From the NCBI RefSeq assembly GCF_012927305.1, contig NZ_JABBGH010000001.1:1798001-1862000 (forward strand): 64,000 bases of DNA. The letters are read 5' to 3'. Origin of the DNA: Hymenobacter polaris. GTDB taxonomy: Bacteria; Bacteroidota; Bacteroidia; Cytophagales; Hymenobacteraceae. The position numbers and the translations under genes were made by a program. Below are positions 1 to 9,296 of the stretch, piece after piece (positions within the stretch are counted from its first letter, which is position 1; each line of letters opens with the position of its first letter). A model generated the notes under the pieces. The model was not told where the DNA came from. It searched no databases and was given only the letters and a program-made list of their open reading frames with translations.

Positions 1-1
1 C

Positions 2-1132
2 CGCAACGTGCCCGCCAACCACGCCCTGGCCGAGAAGATGGAAAAGGAAATCGCGGGCATTCCGGGCGTGGTCGATGCCTTTGTGTACCAGAAGTTTGAC
101 CAGCCCCAGATTCGCCTCGACGTGGACCGGGTGCGGGCCCAGCAGGCCGGCCTGGCCCAGCGCGACATTGCCAACAACGTGCTGGTGAACCTGAGCAGCA
201 GCACCCAAACCAACCCCAACCAGTGGCTGAACCCGCAAAACGGCGTGAACTACACCGTGGCCGTGCAGACGCCCCCTAGCCAGCTGGCCACCCTCGACGA
301 GCTGAACCAGATAACCGTGACCGGCGCCAACCAGCCCGAGCCGCAGCTGCTGACCAGCTTTGCTAAAGTGCGCCGCACCAGCACCGTAGCCGTGGCTTCG
401 GACTATAACATCCAGCGCACGGTGGACATTTACGCCAGCGTGAGCGGGCGCGACCTAGGGGGCGTGGCCAGCGACATCAGGGCGGTGATGGCTAAGTACC
501 AAAAGGATAAGAAGGCGCTGCCCAAGGGCACCACGCTGGTGCTGCGCGGCCAGGCCGACTCGATGCGCACCTCGTTCGTGGGCCTGGAGCTGGGCCTGGC
601 CGGCGCCATCGTGCTGGTATACTTACTGATGGCCGTGAATTTCCAAAGCTGGCTCGACCCGCTCATCATCATCACGGCGCTGCCGGGCGCGCTGGCGGGC
701 ATCCTGTGGATGCTATTCGTGACGCAAACCACCCTGAGCGTGCCGGCTCTGATGGGCGCCATCATGTGCATCGGGGTGGCCACGGCCAACTCCATCCTGC
801 TGGTCACCTTCGCTAACGAGCGCCGCGAGGAGGAGCCCGACCTGGCGCCCCGCGACGCGGCCCTGGATGCCGGCTTCACCCGCCTGCGCCCGGTGCTGAT
901 GACGGCCCTAGCCATGATTATCGGCCTGCTGCCCATGTCGCTGGGCCTAGGGGAGGGCGGCGAGCAAAACGCCCCGCTGGGCCGCGCCGTGATTGGCGGG
1001 CTGATGCTGGCTACCGTTACTACCCTCTTTTTTGTGCCCATCATGTTCTCGTTCTTCAAGGAGCGCGAGGCAAAAGCGGAAGCCAAAGCTCAGCAGGAAG
1101 CCAACGAGGTGCCCGCGCCGCAGGCGGCCTAG
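2..1132 (+). CDS. RND efflux pump inner-membrane permease, C-terminal part (5' end outside window)
   Basis: This is the last ~376 residues of an HAE1/AcrB-type proton-driven multidrug or solvent exporter, which works in the inner membrane as a trimer. The reading frame is already open at the window edge. Visible parts are the second porter-domain half and then the C-terminal membrane segments, with the family pattern of a hydrophobic stretch ending in AVNFQSW, then TALPGALAG, and a late GLLPMSLG loop followed by the last helices ending VPIMFSFF. The tail is hydrophilic and Ala/Glu-rich. The adaptor gene follows 210 bp downstream and an outer-membrane channel gene after that, so the three are read as one tripartite pump operon. 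The substrate cannot be told from sequence. Confidence 0.93.
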   Translation, partial: RNVPANHALAEKMEKEIAGIPGVVDAFVYQKFDQPQIRLDVDRVRAQQAGLAQRDIANNVLVNLSSSTQTNPNQWLNPQNGVNYTVAVQTPPSQLATLDELNQITVTGANQPEPQLLTSFAKVRRTSTVAVASDYNIQRTVDIYASVSGRDLGGVASDIRAVMAKYQKDKKALPKGTTLVLRGQADSMRTSFVGLELGLAGAIVLVYLLMAVNFQSWLDPLIIITALPGALAGILWMLFVTQTTLSVPALMGAIMCIGVATANSILLVTFANERREEEPDLAPRDAALDAGFTRLRPVLMTALAMIIGLLPMSLGLGEGGEQNAPLGRAVIGGLMLATVTTLFFVPIMFSFFKEREAKAEAKAQQEANEVPAPQAA

Positions 1133-1173
1133 GGTATTGGCGCTCTTACGGCCTGGCAGCCACCCGTCAGGCC

Positions 1174-1273
1174 GTCATTCCGAGCTTGCGTGGAGTCTCG
1201 CTTGAAGTCATCCAGGTGTCATTGCACCACCATTCAACGAAGCGGGCGAGATTCCTCGCAGGCTCGGAATGAC
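1174..1273. repeat. Imperfect inverted-repeat element (divergent relative of the dispersed hairpin family)
   Basis: The ends are mutually inverted (GTCATTCCGAG at the left, CTCGGAATGAC at the right), and inner segments around GAGTCTCGC / GCGGGCGAGATTC pair imperfectly. The layout (target-like GTCAT end, ~100 bp, intergenic, between two efflux genes) matches the better conserved elements at 2574, 4241, 16869, 57288, 60611 and 62603, but the stem sequence differs. Confidence 0.6.
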
Positions 1274-1342
1274 GTCTTTTACTCACTCTTTTTTTACTGT
1301 TGCTACCCCTAGGGCCCTGCCGCGCCAAATACCTTAAGCCGA

Positions 1343-2548
1343 ATGTCTAACCCTACCGCCACCCAACCCCGAAATACCGGCACCGGCCGCTTCTGGCTGG
1401 TTATCTTGATTTTACTAGCCGTATTCGGCCTGCTTTTCGTGGTGGGCATCGTGCCGCGCCTGCGCAACAACCACGCTCGCGGCGAGGCCGCCCAAACCGA
1501 GCGCACCGCTAGCCCCGTGGTACTGGTGGCGCCCGCCCGCCGCGCGCCCGACACCACTGCCCTGCGCCTGCCCGCCGACATCCGCGCCCTGCACGAAACC
1601 TTCGTGTTTGCCCGCGTCAATGGCTTTGTGCAGAGTTGGACCACCGACATCGGCAAGCACGTGCGCAAGGGCCAGGTGCTGGCCACCATTGCCACGCCCG
1701 AGCTAGACCAACAGATTGCCCAGGCCCAGGCCAACCTGGCGCTGGCCCGCAGCTCGTTTGGCCGCCTCGAAAGCGTGGGGCTGCCCGGCGCCGTGTCGAA
1801 GCAAGAAGTGGACGCCGGCCGGGCGCAGTACCTAGCCCAGCAGGCGGTGGTGAAGCAGCTGCAGGCCCAGCGCAGCTTCCGGCAGGTGGTGGCGCCCTTT
1901 AGCGGCACCATTACCCAGCGCAACGTGGACGTGGGCACGCTGGTGACGGGCGGCAACTCGACGGGCACGCAGCTCTTTAAGGTGGAGGACACCGACACGC
2001 TGCGCGCCTTCGTGGACGTGCCCCAGAACTACGTGCCCGGCATCAAAAAAGGCATGCGCGCCGACGTGCTGGTGCCCGAATACCCCACCAAGCCCTTCGA
2101 GGCGCACGTCTCGCGCGATGCTGCCTCGCTCGACCCCGCCACCCGCACGCTGCGCACCGAGGTGCAGCTACCCAACCGCCGCCAGCAGGTGCGGGCCGGC
2201 GCCTACGGCCAGGTGCGCTTCGAGTTGCCCCAAACTACCCCTAGCATCCTGATTTCGGCCAACGCCCTGGTGCCGGGCATCGAGCCCAAAGTAGTTGTCG
2301 TGCGCGACGGCAAGGTGCATTTCCAGCCCATCGTAACCGGCCGTGACTTCGGCTCGACGGTGGAAGTAACCCGCGGCCTGCGGGGCGGCGAGCAGCTGGT
2401 AATTAACCCCGCCGAAACGCTGGCCGAGGGCGCCGCCGTAACGACCAAAGCCGCGCCCGCCGCCCCCAAGCCCACCGGCCCCACCCCCACCAAGCCTGGC
2501 CCCAACGACCCCGACGCCCCTAGGGTCTCGTCGCCGCTGGCCAAGTAG
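1343..2548 (+). CDS. RND efflux periplasmic adaptor subunit (membrane fusion protein)
   Basis: A 401-residue HlyD/AcrA-type adaptor that bridges the inner-membrane permease and the outer-membrane channel. One N-terminal membrane anchor lies at about residues 16-37. A barrel-sandwich (lipoyl-like) half-motif follows around residues 75-115, then a short alpha-hairpin rich in Ala/Gln, the second lipoyl half with VVAPFSGTI, and beta-barrel and membrane-proximal domains. The C-terminus is a Pro/Lys/Thr-rich disordered tail after about residue 370. The gene lies between the permease and the TolC-like gene on the same strand. Length is typical of the family. Confidence 0.93.
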   Translation: MSNPTATQPRNTGTGRFWLVILILLAVFGLLFVVGIVPRLRNNHARGEAAQTERTASPVVLVAPARRAPDTTALRLPADIRALHETFVFARVNGFVQSWTTDIGKHVRKGQVLATIATPELDQQIAQAQANLALARSSFGRLESVGLPGAVSKQEVDAGRAQYLAQQAVVKQLQAQRSFRQVVAPFSGTITQRNVDVGTLVTGGNSTGTQLFKVEDTDTLRAFVDVPQNYVPGIKKGMRADVLVPEYPTKPFEAHVSRDAASLDPATRTLRTEVQLPNRRQQVRAGAYGQVRFELPQTTPSILISANALVPGIEPKVVVVRDGKVHFQPIVTGRDFGSTVEVTRGLRGGEQLVINPAETLAEGAAVTTKAAPAAPKPTGPTPTKPGPNDPDAPRVSSPLAK

Positions 2549-2573
2549 TAGTTCAGTTTATAACAACGAAAAA

Positions 2574-2680
2574 AGAACGTCATGCTGAGCTTGTCGAAGC
2601 ATATCTACTGAATAAGTAACTCTTGCATTTGAAGTTAATTGCGCAGTAGAGATGCTTCGACAAGCTCAGCATGACGTTCT
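2574..2680. repeat. Dispersed inverted-repeat element, subfamily with long AT-richer loop
   Basis: Two ~36-bp arms pair almost perfectly (left arm from 2574 reads AGAACGTCATGCTGAGC; the right arm ends in its complement at 2680). The loop is ~35 bp and AT-richer. The right arm overlaps an apparent ATG extension of the downstream tolC-like gene, which is one reason to reject that earlier start. The copy at 57288-57393 has the same arms and a similar loop. Confidence 0.85.
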
Positions 2681-2696
2681 TCTGAGAACAGTTGGC

Positions 2697-4223
2697 ATGC
2701 GTATTTCCCTTTTTATCTTCGGCTTAACGCTCACTGGCTGCGCGGCCACGCGCTACCGCTACGAGCCGCCCGCCGTGCCCGTGCCCACGGCGTTTAAAAA
2801 CACGGCGCCCGTGGACTCTTTGGGGCGCGGGCGGCCCGAGCAGCCGGCCCCAGTAGCCCGCGACACCGCCCGCGAGCTGCCCCAAGTGCCCAGCCTGCCC
2901 GCCTGGTGGGCAGTGTTTAACGACACCACGCTGAGCCGGCTCGAAACGCAAGCCCTGGCACAGAACTACTCGGTGCGGGCCGCCGTGGCGCGCATCGACC
3001 AGGCCCGCGCCCAGTTGCGCATTGCCGATGCCCAGCGCGTGCCAATCGTTGCGCTGGCGCCCCAGACCTACAAGTCGCAGCTGTCGGCCCTGCGCCCCTT
3101 GCAGTCGGCGGTAATTCCGGCCGTAGCCGTGCCCCAAACCCAGTTCTACGTGCCCCTGAACGTGAACTACGAGGTGGACTTGTTTGGCCGCCTCAAGCGT
3201 CAGGCCCAAGCCGCCCGCGCCACCGAGCAGGCCACCGAAGCCGATGGGCAAGCCGTGCGCCTAACAACCACCGCCGACGCGGCCGACATCTACCTCAACC
3301 TGCGCGGCCTCGATGCTGAGCTGCTGGTGCTCGACAGCGCCCGCCAAGCCCGCCGCTACAATGTGCAACTGACCGACGCGCGCTTCCAGGCCGGCGTGGA
3401 CAACGAGATTGGCGTGCGCCGCGCCCAAACCGAGCTGGCCAACGTGGAGGCCACCGCTATTGAGCTGCGCCGCCAGCGGGCCGGGCTGGTAGCGGCGCTT
3501 TCCACGCTGGTGGGCCGCCCGGCCAGCAGCTTTGTGGTGCCCTCGCTGGCGCCCGACTCGGTAAGCTACCAGAGCGCGCTGCCGGGCGGCCCGCGCACGG
3601 CCCCCACTGGCGCCCCCGCCCTGCTGCCGCCGCTGCCCAGCATTCCGGCCACGGTGCCCGCCAGCCTGCTGGCCCGCCGCCCCGACGTGCGCCGCGCCGA
3701 GCGCCAGCTGGCCGCCGCCGACCTGCGCGCCGACGCCGCGCGCCTCAACCGCCTGCCCACGCTGCTGCTCAACGGCTTTGTGGGCCCCCAAAGCTCGCAG
3801 CTGGGCGAGCTGCCCAACGTGGGCCGGGGACTGACGTACTACGTAGGGGGCGGCTTCAACATCCCGCTCTTTGATGGCGGCCGGCTGCGCGGGGCCGAGC
3901 AGCTGGCCCGCGCCCAGGGCCGTGAAGTAGAAGCTAACTACCAAGGCGTAGCCCTCACCGCCTTCGAGGAAACCGAAACCGCCTTGGCCAACGTGCGCGC
4001 CGCCGAAGCCCAGCTGCGGGCCCAGCAGCGGGCCCTCACCGCCGCCCGCCTGGCCGGCGCCCTCACCCTAGAGCGCTACCGCCGTGGCCTCAGCGATTAC
4101 TTCGCTGTGGTCGATGCCGACCGCCAAACCCTCGACGCCGCCCGCCTGCTGGTGCAAACCCAAACCACCCAGCTGCGCGCCGCCGTGGCCCTGGTGCGGG
4201 CTCTAGGCGGCGGCTGGCAGTAG
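2697..4223 (+). CDS. TolC-family outer-membrane efflux lipoprotein (OprM/NodT type)
   Basis: Outer-membrane channel of the tripartite RND pump, 508 residues. The chosen start gives a clean lipoprotein signal (hydrophobic core then LTGCAAT, Cys near residue 15). An in-frame upstream ATG at 2652 lies inside the inverted-repeat element and would bury the signal peptide. Two OEP repeats are visible, each with long Ala/Gln/Arg-rich helices; the VPASLLARRPDVRRAERQ segment is the hallmark of the NodT/OprM branch. The gene follows permease and adaptor, separated from the adaptor by the repeat. Confidence 0.93.
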   Translation: MRISLFIFGLTLTGCAATRYRYEPPAVPVPTAFKNTAPVDSLGRGRPEQPAPVARDTARELPQVPSLPAWWAVFNDTTLSRLETQALAQNYSVRAAVARIDQARAQLRIADAQRVPIVALAPQTYKSQLSALRPLQSAVIPAVAVPQTQFYVPLNVNYEVDLFGRLKRQAQAARATEQATEADGQAVRLTTTADAADIYLNLRGLDAELLVLDSARQARRYNVQLTDARFQAGVDNEIGVRRAQTELANVEATAIELRRQRAGLVAALSTLVGRPASSFVVPSLAPDSVSYQSALPGGPRTAPTGAPALLPPLPSIPATVPASLLARRPDVRRAERQLAAADLRADAARLNRLPTLLLNGFVGPQSSQLGELPNVGRGLTYYVGGGFNIPLFDGGRLRGAEQLARAQGREVEANYQGVALTAFEETETALANVRAAEAQLRAQQRALTAARLAGALTLERYRRGLSDYFAVVDADRQTLDAARLLVQTQTTQLRAAVALVRALGGGWQ

Positions 4224-4240
4224 CTTAGTGCTTAACGAAA

Positions 4241-4331
4241 GCACGTCAGGCTGAGCTTGCCGAAGCATCTCTACCACGCCGCCTAGGGTGTTGTTCAGTA
4301 GAGATGCTTCGCAGGGCTCAGCATGACGTGC
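4241..4331. repeat. Dispersed inverted-repeat element (GCCGCCTAGGG loop subfamily)
   Basis: Arms beginning GCACGTCAGGCTGAGCTTGC and ending in the near-complement GCATGACGTGC enclose a loop containing GCCGCCTAGGGTGTTGTTC. The loop is conserved in the copies at 16869 (opposite orientation), 60611 and 62603. It sits just after the efflux operon and could also end transcription. Confidence 0.88.
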
Positions 4332-4416
4332 TTTTTTGTTGGTAACTAGTCATTAGTCACTAGTAGTTAATCACTAAGCCAACTACCTTAGCGCCTCACC
4401 TTATTCTTTCTCTCGT

Positions 4417-4785
4417 ATGGCAGCGCGCAACATTATTGCCTGGGTTTTGCAAGTGCTCATTGGGCTGGCTTTCATCGCCTCTGGCGGCAACAAACTCCTG
4501 CACCTGAACGACACGGTAGCCATGTTCGGCAAGCTGGGGCTGCCGACGGTGGTGGCCTACCTGGTGGCGGGTGGCGAGGTGCTGGGCGGCATTGGCCTGT
4601 TTATTCCGCAGTTTGTGCGCCCAGCGGCCCTAGGGCTGATTATCATCATGATTGGGGCGGCATTTATGCACGCCACGCGCATTCCGGGCGGGCTGCTGCC
4701 CAACGGGCTGGGAGCGATAGGTTTGCTAGTGGGACTGGTGGCCATCCTGGTACTGCGCCGGCCGGCCCCCACGCGGCTGGCCTAG
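4417..4785 (+). CDS. DoxX-family integral membrane protein
   Basis: A 122-residue protein with four predicted membrane segments. The DoxX pattern is present: an N-terminal helix ending FIASGGNKLL, a middle segment with the VAGGEVLGGIGL motif, and a last helix before a short basic tail. Family members are small quinone-linked or redox-associated membrane proteins; the specific role here is unknown. It stands alone, followed by an intrinsic terminator at 4816. Confidence 0.88.
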   Translation: MAARNIIAWVLQVLIGLAFIASGGNKLLHLNDTVAMFGKLGLPTVVAYLVAGGEVLGGIGLFIPQFVRPAALGLIIIMIGAAFMHATRIPGGLLPNGLGAIGLLVGLVAILVLRRPAPTRLA

Positions 4786-4815
4786 GGCCATTTGGGCTAC
4801 TTTGTTGTTATAAGT

Positions 4816-4846
4816 ACCGCCGGGCACTGAGCCCGGCGGTTTTTTT
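4816..4846 (+). terminator. Intrinsic terminator abutting the start codon of the ABC exporter gene
   Basis: ACCGCCGGGC, a four-base loop (ACTG), its complement GCCCGGCGGT, then seven Ts. It terminates the DoxX transcript. The T-run runs directly into the ATG at 4847, so readthrough into the next gene would have to pass this hairpin. Confidence 0.88.
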
Positions 4847-6634
4847 ATGCAACTGCTTTACTCTTACCTGCGCCGCTATTGGCCCCTGCTGGTGCTGGCC
4901 CTGGTGCTGGCGGCCGTCAACCAGGTCTTTTCGCTGCTCGACCCCTACCTGTTTCGCCGGCTCGTTGACCATTTTGTACCCCGCACCGGCGGCGTGAGCG
5001 GGCTGCTGAACGTGCCCTTCTGGCCGTTTTTCTGGCAGGCCATTCCCTACATTGGTGCCATGCTAGGCGTGGCCATGGTGTCGCGCATCGCCAAAAACTT
5101 CCAGGACTACTACGTCAACGTCATCACCCAGCGCCTGGGCGCGCGCATGTACTCCGACGGCCTGCGCCACTCGCTCGATTTGCCCTACCAGGTATTTGAG
5201 GACCAGCGCTCGGGCGAAACCCTGGGCAAGCTCCAGAAGGTGCGCCTCGACGTGGAGAAGCTCATTCAAAGCTTTGTCAACGTGCTGTTTACGTCGGTGG
5301 TGGGCATCATCTTCGTGATGTGGTACGCCATTACCGTGTACTGGCCCATCGCGCTGGGCTATTTCCTCACCATCCCGCTGCTGGGCATTTTGAGCTTCGC
5401 GCTCAGCAAGAAAATCAAGGTCATTCAGCGCACCATCGTGGGCGAAACCACGGCCCTGGCCGGCTCTACCACCGAAAGCCTGCGCAACATCGAGCTGATT
5501 AAGAGCCTCGGGCTGGCCCAGCAGGAAACCGAGCGCCTGAACGGCATCACCAGCAAAATCCTGAAGCTGGAGCTGCGCAAGGTGCGCTACCTGCGCTCGC
5601 TGAGCTTCGTGCAGGGCACGTTCGTGAATTTACTGCGCAACATTATCATCTTGCTGCTCTTGTACTTGCGGGTGCAAAACCACATTAGCCTGGGCGAGTT
5701 TTTCTCGTTCTTTATTTACTCGTTCTCCATCTTCGGGCCCTTGCAAGAGCTGGGCACCATCATCGGCACCTACCGCGAAACCGAGATTTCGCTCAATAAT
5801 TTCCAAACCATCCTTGACACCCCGCGCGACGTGAAGCCGGCCCACCCTAGGGCCATTGAGCGCATCGAAACCCTGGCCTTCGAGGACGTGGTATTTAAGC
5901 ACCTCACGGCGCCCGCGCCGGCTCTGGCGGGTATCTCGTTCGAGGCCAAGCTGGGCGAAACCATTGCCTTCGTGGGCCCCAGCGGCTCGGGCAAAACCAC
6001 CCTGGTGAAGCTGCTGGTGGGCCTCTACCCGCCGCTGTCGGGCGAAATCCTCTACAACGGCATCCCCAGCCAGGAGGTGGACCTCGACCAGTTGCGCGAG
6101 CAAATCGGTTTCGTGACGCAGGACACGCAGCTATTTGCCGGCACCATCCGCGAAAACTTGCGCTTCGTGGCGCCCCAGGCCACCGACGAAGAGTGCCTGC
6201 GCGCGCTGCACCAGGCGGCCGCCGACACCCTGCTGGCCCGCGCTCCCCAGGGCCTCGACACGGTACTGGGCGAAGGCGGCGTGAAGGTATCGGGCGGCGA
6301 AAAGCAGCGCCTCAGCATTGCCCGCGCCCTGCTGCGCCACCCCACCCTGCTGGTATTCGACGAGGCCACCTCGGCCCTCGACTCGCTCACGGAAGAGGAA
6401 ATCGGCCGCACCGTGCGCGAACTGTCGGGCTCGCGCCAGCACATCACCGTGCTCATTGCCCACCGCCTCAGTACCATTCTGCACGCCGACCGCATCTTCG
6501 TGCTCGAGCGCGGCCGCGTAGCCGAAGCCGGCCGCCACGACGAGCTGCTTACCCAAAAAGGCCTCTACTACGCCATGTGGCGCCAGCAAATTGGCGAGCG
6601 CAAGGAAGGTGCTGTAGCAGCGGCGGTGGCCTAA
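4847..6634 (+). CDS. ABC transporter, fused membrane and ATPase domains (exporter half-transporter)
   Basis: A 595-residue half-transporter of the MsbA/LmrA/heterodimeric exporter type that works as a dimer in the inner membrane. Residues ~1-320 hold six membrane helices; ~345-580 form the ATPase. Walker A (GPSGSGKTT) is near residue 377, Q-loop FVTQDTQ, signature SGGEKQRLSIA near 482, Walker B LLVFDEATSALD near 500, and the H-loop AHRLST. All catalytic residues look intact. The start codon follows an intrinsic terminator with no spacing, so either the mRNA is nearly leaderless or expression depends on readthrough. Substrate unknown. Confidence 0.93.
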   Translation: MQLLYSYLRRYWPLLVLALVLAAVNQVFSLLDPYLFRRLVDHFVPRTGGVSGLLNVPFWPFFWQAIPYIGAMLGVAMVSRIAKNFQDYYVNVITQRLGARMYSDGLRHSLDLPYQVFEDQRSGETLGKLQKVRLDVEKLIQSFVNVLFTSVVGIIFVMWYAITVYWPIALGYFLTIPLLGILSFALSKKIKVIQRTIVGETTALAGSTTESLRNIELIKSLGLAQQETERLNGITSKILKLELRKVRYLRSLSFVQGTFVNLLRNIIILLLLYLRVQNHISLGEFFSFFIYSFSIFGPLQELGTIIGTYRETEISLNNFQTILDTPRDVKPAHPRAIERIETLAFEDVVFKHLTAPAPALAGISFEAKLGETIAFVGPSGSGKTTLVKLLVGLYPPLSGEILYNGIPSQEVDLDQLREQIGFVTQDTQLFAGTIRENLRFVAPQATDEECLRALHQAAADTLLARAPQGLDTVLGEGGVKVSGGEKQRLSIARALLRHPTLLVFDEATSALDSLTEEEIGRTVRELSGSRQHITVLIAHRLSTILHADRIFVLERGRVAEAGRHDELLTQKGLYYAMWRQQIGERKEGAVAAAVA

Positions 6635-6684
6635 TGCGCACCCTGCATAACTAGTAAAAAGGCTGGCCATTGGGCGGCACAGTG

Positions 6685-8127
6685 CTAGAAGGCAGCGTGC
6701 TGGGCCGCCGGGTCAACGCGCACCGAGTCAACCCCAAAGTAAGCCGCCACATCGCGGTTGTAGGGTCGGTTGTAAGTTGTGCCAATATCGTAGCCCCGAA
6801 TAAGCACGTAGCGCGGCACCACGCGCCGAATGGGTGGCACCTGCGCTCGCACGTGGGGCGTAGTGAGGGCTAGGCGCTGCAAAAAAGCGTAGCGCTGCCA
6901 GCATTGCTCATACCAGCTAGGAGCCTCGATGGCTACCTCGCGCCACGCCCGGCGCACGGGCAGCAGCACATACAGCACGAGCAGGGCACCGATGGCGTAC
7001 CGCACGAGTTTGGGAACGGGGCGGCGCTGGCTGGCCGCAGCGGGCAGGGCCGCCCAGCAAGCCCCTAGCCAGCCAAGCAGCAGCCACCAGAGCAGCAGAT
7101 TAGCCACTCTGCTCGAAATGGCGGGGCTTTCAATTTGCACCTGCATCAGCAATGCCCCTAGCAGGATCCCGACGAGGAGCACGGCGGCGCCGAAAGGCAA
7201 AGGCAGCCGCAGCCCACGGGGCCGCGCGGCTACCAGTGCGGGCACCAAGGGCTGCAACGCGAGCGGCGCCAGCAGCAGTAGTAGCACGCCGGGAGTAAAA
7301 AGCAGGCGCCCCAACGCCCCGGCCAGCCAAGCCGGATGCCAAAAAGAGGCGAGCAGCGGGGCCATATTCCTTGCGCCTGAGGCCGTTGCGTGCAGGCGCT
7401 GCTGCGTGCCGGGGGCCGTTGCGTTTAGCCACGCCGCCCCGGCTAGCAGCCCCAGCAAGCCGGCCCAGAGGCGCAGGGCCGCCCCTTGCCACCGCTGCCA
7501 ACTGATGCCGCCCGCCACGAGCAGCAGCCACCCCAGCAGCACGGTGGCCGGCTCGCTCGAACCGCCCGTGCAAAGGGTGCCGATTACCGCCAAACTCAGC
7601 CACGCCAGCTTAGGAGCCCGGCGGGTGGCTTGCTGAAAACGCACCGCGCCTACTACCACTAGCAGCAGATATAGCGCGGCCAGGTGGTGCGTTACCTGCG
7701 CGGCAAACCAATAGAACGAGGCGTAGATATCGGGAATAAGCGCGATAAAGAACAGCAGGAGCGCGCCGGCCAGCAGCAGCGTAGTAAGCCGGCTGAGGGC
7801 GGGCCGCAGCAGGCTGCGCAAACTAAACCACAGGGCAAGCAGCGTACATAAGTTGATAACCAGGCTCGCCAGCCCGTAGGCCCGCAGCGCACCGTAGGTC
7901 AGCGGGTTGCCGACTACTAGAAGAAAGGAAGCTACGAAGCGGCCGTATAGATGCGCGTAGAGATAAGCCTGGGCTGCCCACGGGCCCCGCGTGCGGCCTA
8001 GGGTGCCCAGCGCAAAATCATCCAGGTAGGGCTGGTTGTAGTAGCACAGCAGGAAGAAGGGCAGCAGGGCCGCCAGCAAGCCAGCGGCTAGCAGCAACCG
8101 CCCGGCAGAACGGACACGAAACGGCAT
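6685..8127 (-). CDS. Polytopic membrane protein, DUF6056 / GT-C-like
   Basis: A 480-residue protein with about ten to twelve hydrophobic segments and a soluble C-terminal tail of ~90 residues. After the first helix it carries YLDDFALG, an acidic pair in the first periplasmic loop, as seen in GT-C-fold glycosyltransferases and DUF6056 proteins; a later YGRF and a HHLAAL segment fit the same picture. If GT-C, it would use a lipid-linked sugar to modify an envelope glycan. The assignment rests on topology and the DD motif only. It is transcribed alone and convergently with the ABC exporter. Confidence 0.6.
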   Translation of the reverse strand: MPFRVRSAGRLLLAAGLLAALLPFFLLCYYNQPYLDDFALGTLGRTRGPWAAQAYLYAHLYGRFVASFLLVVGNPLTYGALRAYGLASLVINLCTLLALWFSLRSLLRPALSRLTTLLLAGALLLFFIALIPDIYASFYWFAAQVTHHLAALYLLLVVVGAVRFQQATRRAPKLAWLSLAVIGTLCTGGSSEPATVLLGWLLLVAGGISWQRWQGAALRLWAGLLGLLAGAAWLNATAPGTQQRLHATASGARNMAPLLASFWHPAWLAGALGRLLFTPGVLLLLLAPLALQPLVPALVAARPRGLRLPLPFGAAVLLVGILLGALLMQVQIESPAISSRVANLLLWWLLLGWLGACWAALPAAASQRRPVPKLVRYAIGALLVLYVLLPVRRAWREVAIEAPSWYEQCWQRYAFLQRLALTTPHVRAQVPPIRRVVPRYVLIRGYDIGTTYNRPYNRDVAAYFGVDSVRVDPAAQHAAF

Positions 8128-9234
8128 GAAGAAACAAGTTTGAGGCAGAAATACGCACTTGCAAGCGCTGCCCCTGGCCCAGCCAACCTAAAACAAACCA
8201 GCGTTAAGCCCACATTTTTTTTAACCCACAAGAACGGGCATTTCGCTGGATGGGGCCGGCCGGCTGGCAGGGCTTGTCCAACCGCCTGACCTACCACGAC
8301 GCAGCTACTTGCTACCGCCCGCTGGCTTCGCCACTGGCGCAACGGGCGCGGGGCGAGTGGCGGCGGGCGTGGAACTGCCGCTTTGGCTACCGCCGCCGTT
8401 TTCGTCGGTTTTCAAGTCGTCGTTTTTCACGTTTTTGTGGGGGCGTGCCTCGGCGCTGAGCTTGCCGACCCGATAGCTGAAGTACACCTTGAAGCTGGTG
8501 AGGTGCTGCACAACGGTGCTATTTTGGGTTAGCAGGAGGCTGGCGATGTCGGTGCGCACGGCGTTGCGCAGCGAAAAGAAGTTTTCGGCCCCGAAACCCA
8601 GGCTGGCCCGCTTGTTGGCAAACTCGCGCTTGAGGCTGAAACTGTAAACGGCGAAGTTGCTTTGCGCGCCTTGCAGCTGCACCTGCTGCCCGCGGTAGAA
8701 GCCAAACACCTGCAAGCCCCAGCCCTTGGGCAGGGCGTAGCTGCCGTAGAGGCGGCCGGCCAGCACCAGGCCCGCGTTGCGGGCGGCGTAGCGCGGGTCG
8801 GGCACGTTGTTTTGCAGCACCAGGTAGTAAGCGTCCAGCCCGGCGCTGATGCTAAATTGTTGGCCCACGCTCAAATCAAGAAACGCGCTGCCGCCGTAGG
8901 CACTTTCGGCGCCCACGTTCTGGTAGTCAATCAGCACCGCGCCGGGGTACTCAACTTGGCCTAGGGGCGTGCGCACCGACTGGATGGAGCCGGTGGTGCG
9001 GCGCACAAAGGCCGAGAAATTCAGGTTGGCTTGCCGCAGCAGCGTGCCGTAGCCCAGCTCGTAGTTGCTGGTAAGTTCGGGGCGCAACTGGGGGTTGCCC
9101 TGGGTTTGCAGCAGCGGGTTGGCGGCCTGCACATTGGGGTTCAAAAACTGCAGCGAGGGCCGTTGTAAGCGGCGGTTATAGTTCAGCTTCAACACGTTGC
9201 CGTTGGCAAACTTGTGCAGCAGCCCCACGCTGGG

Positions 9235-9296
9235 CACCAGCATCGCGGCCGATTTCGGCCGCGCCGCCGCGCCCAAAATCGGCCGCGATGCTGGTG
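9235..9296. repeat. Perfect 21-bp inverted repeat at the receptor frameshift
   Basis: Left arm 9235-9255 and right arm 9276-9296 are exact reverse complements, with a 20-bp GC-rich spacer. It lies inside coding sequence exactly where the receptor's reading frame changes. Confidence 0.9.

Noticed and set aside
430..1086. Long antisense frame opposite the RND permease (and many like it opposite other genes)
   Set aside because: High-GC genes leave long open frames on the opposite strand; these lack family motifs and have Ala/Arg/Gly-rich composition.
2652..2696. Upstream ATG extending the TolC-like protein
   Set aside because: The extension is encoded by the right arm of the inverted-repeat element and would hide a good lipoprotein signal starting at 2697.
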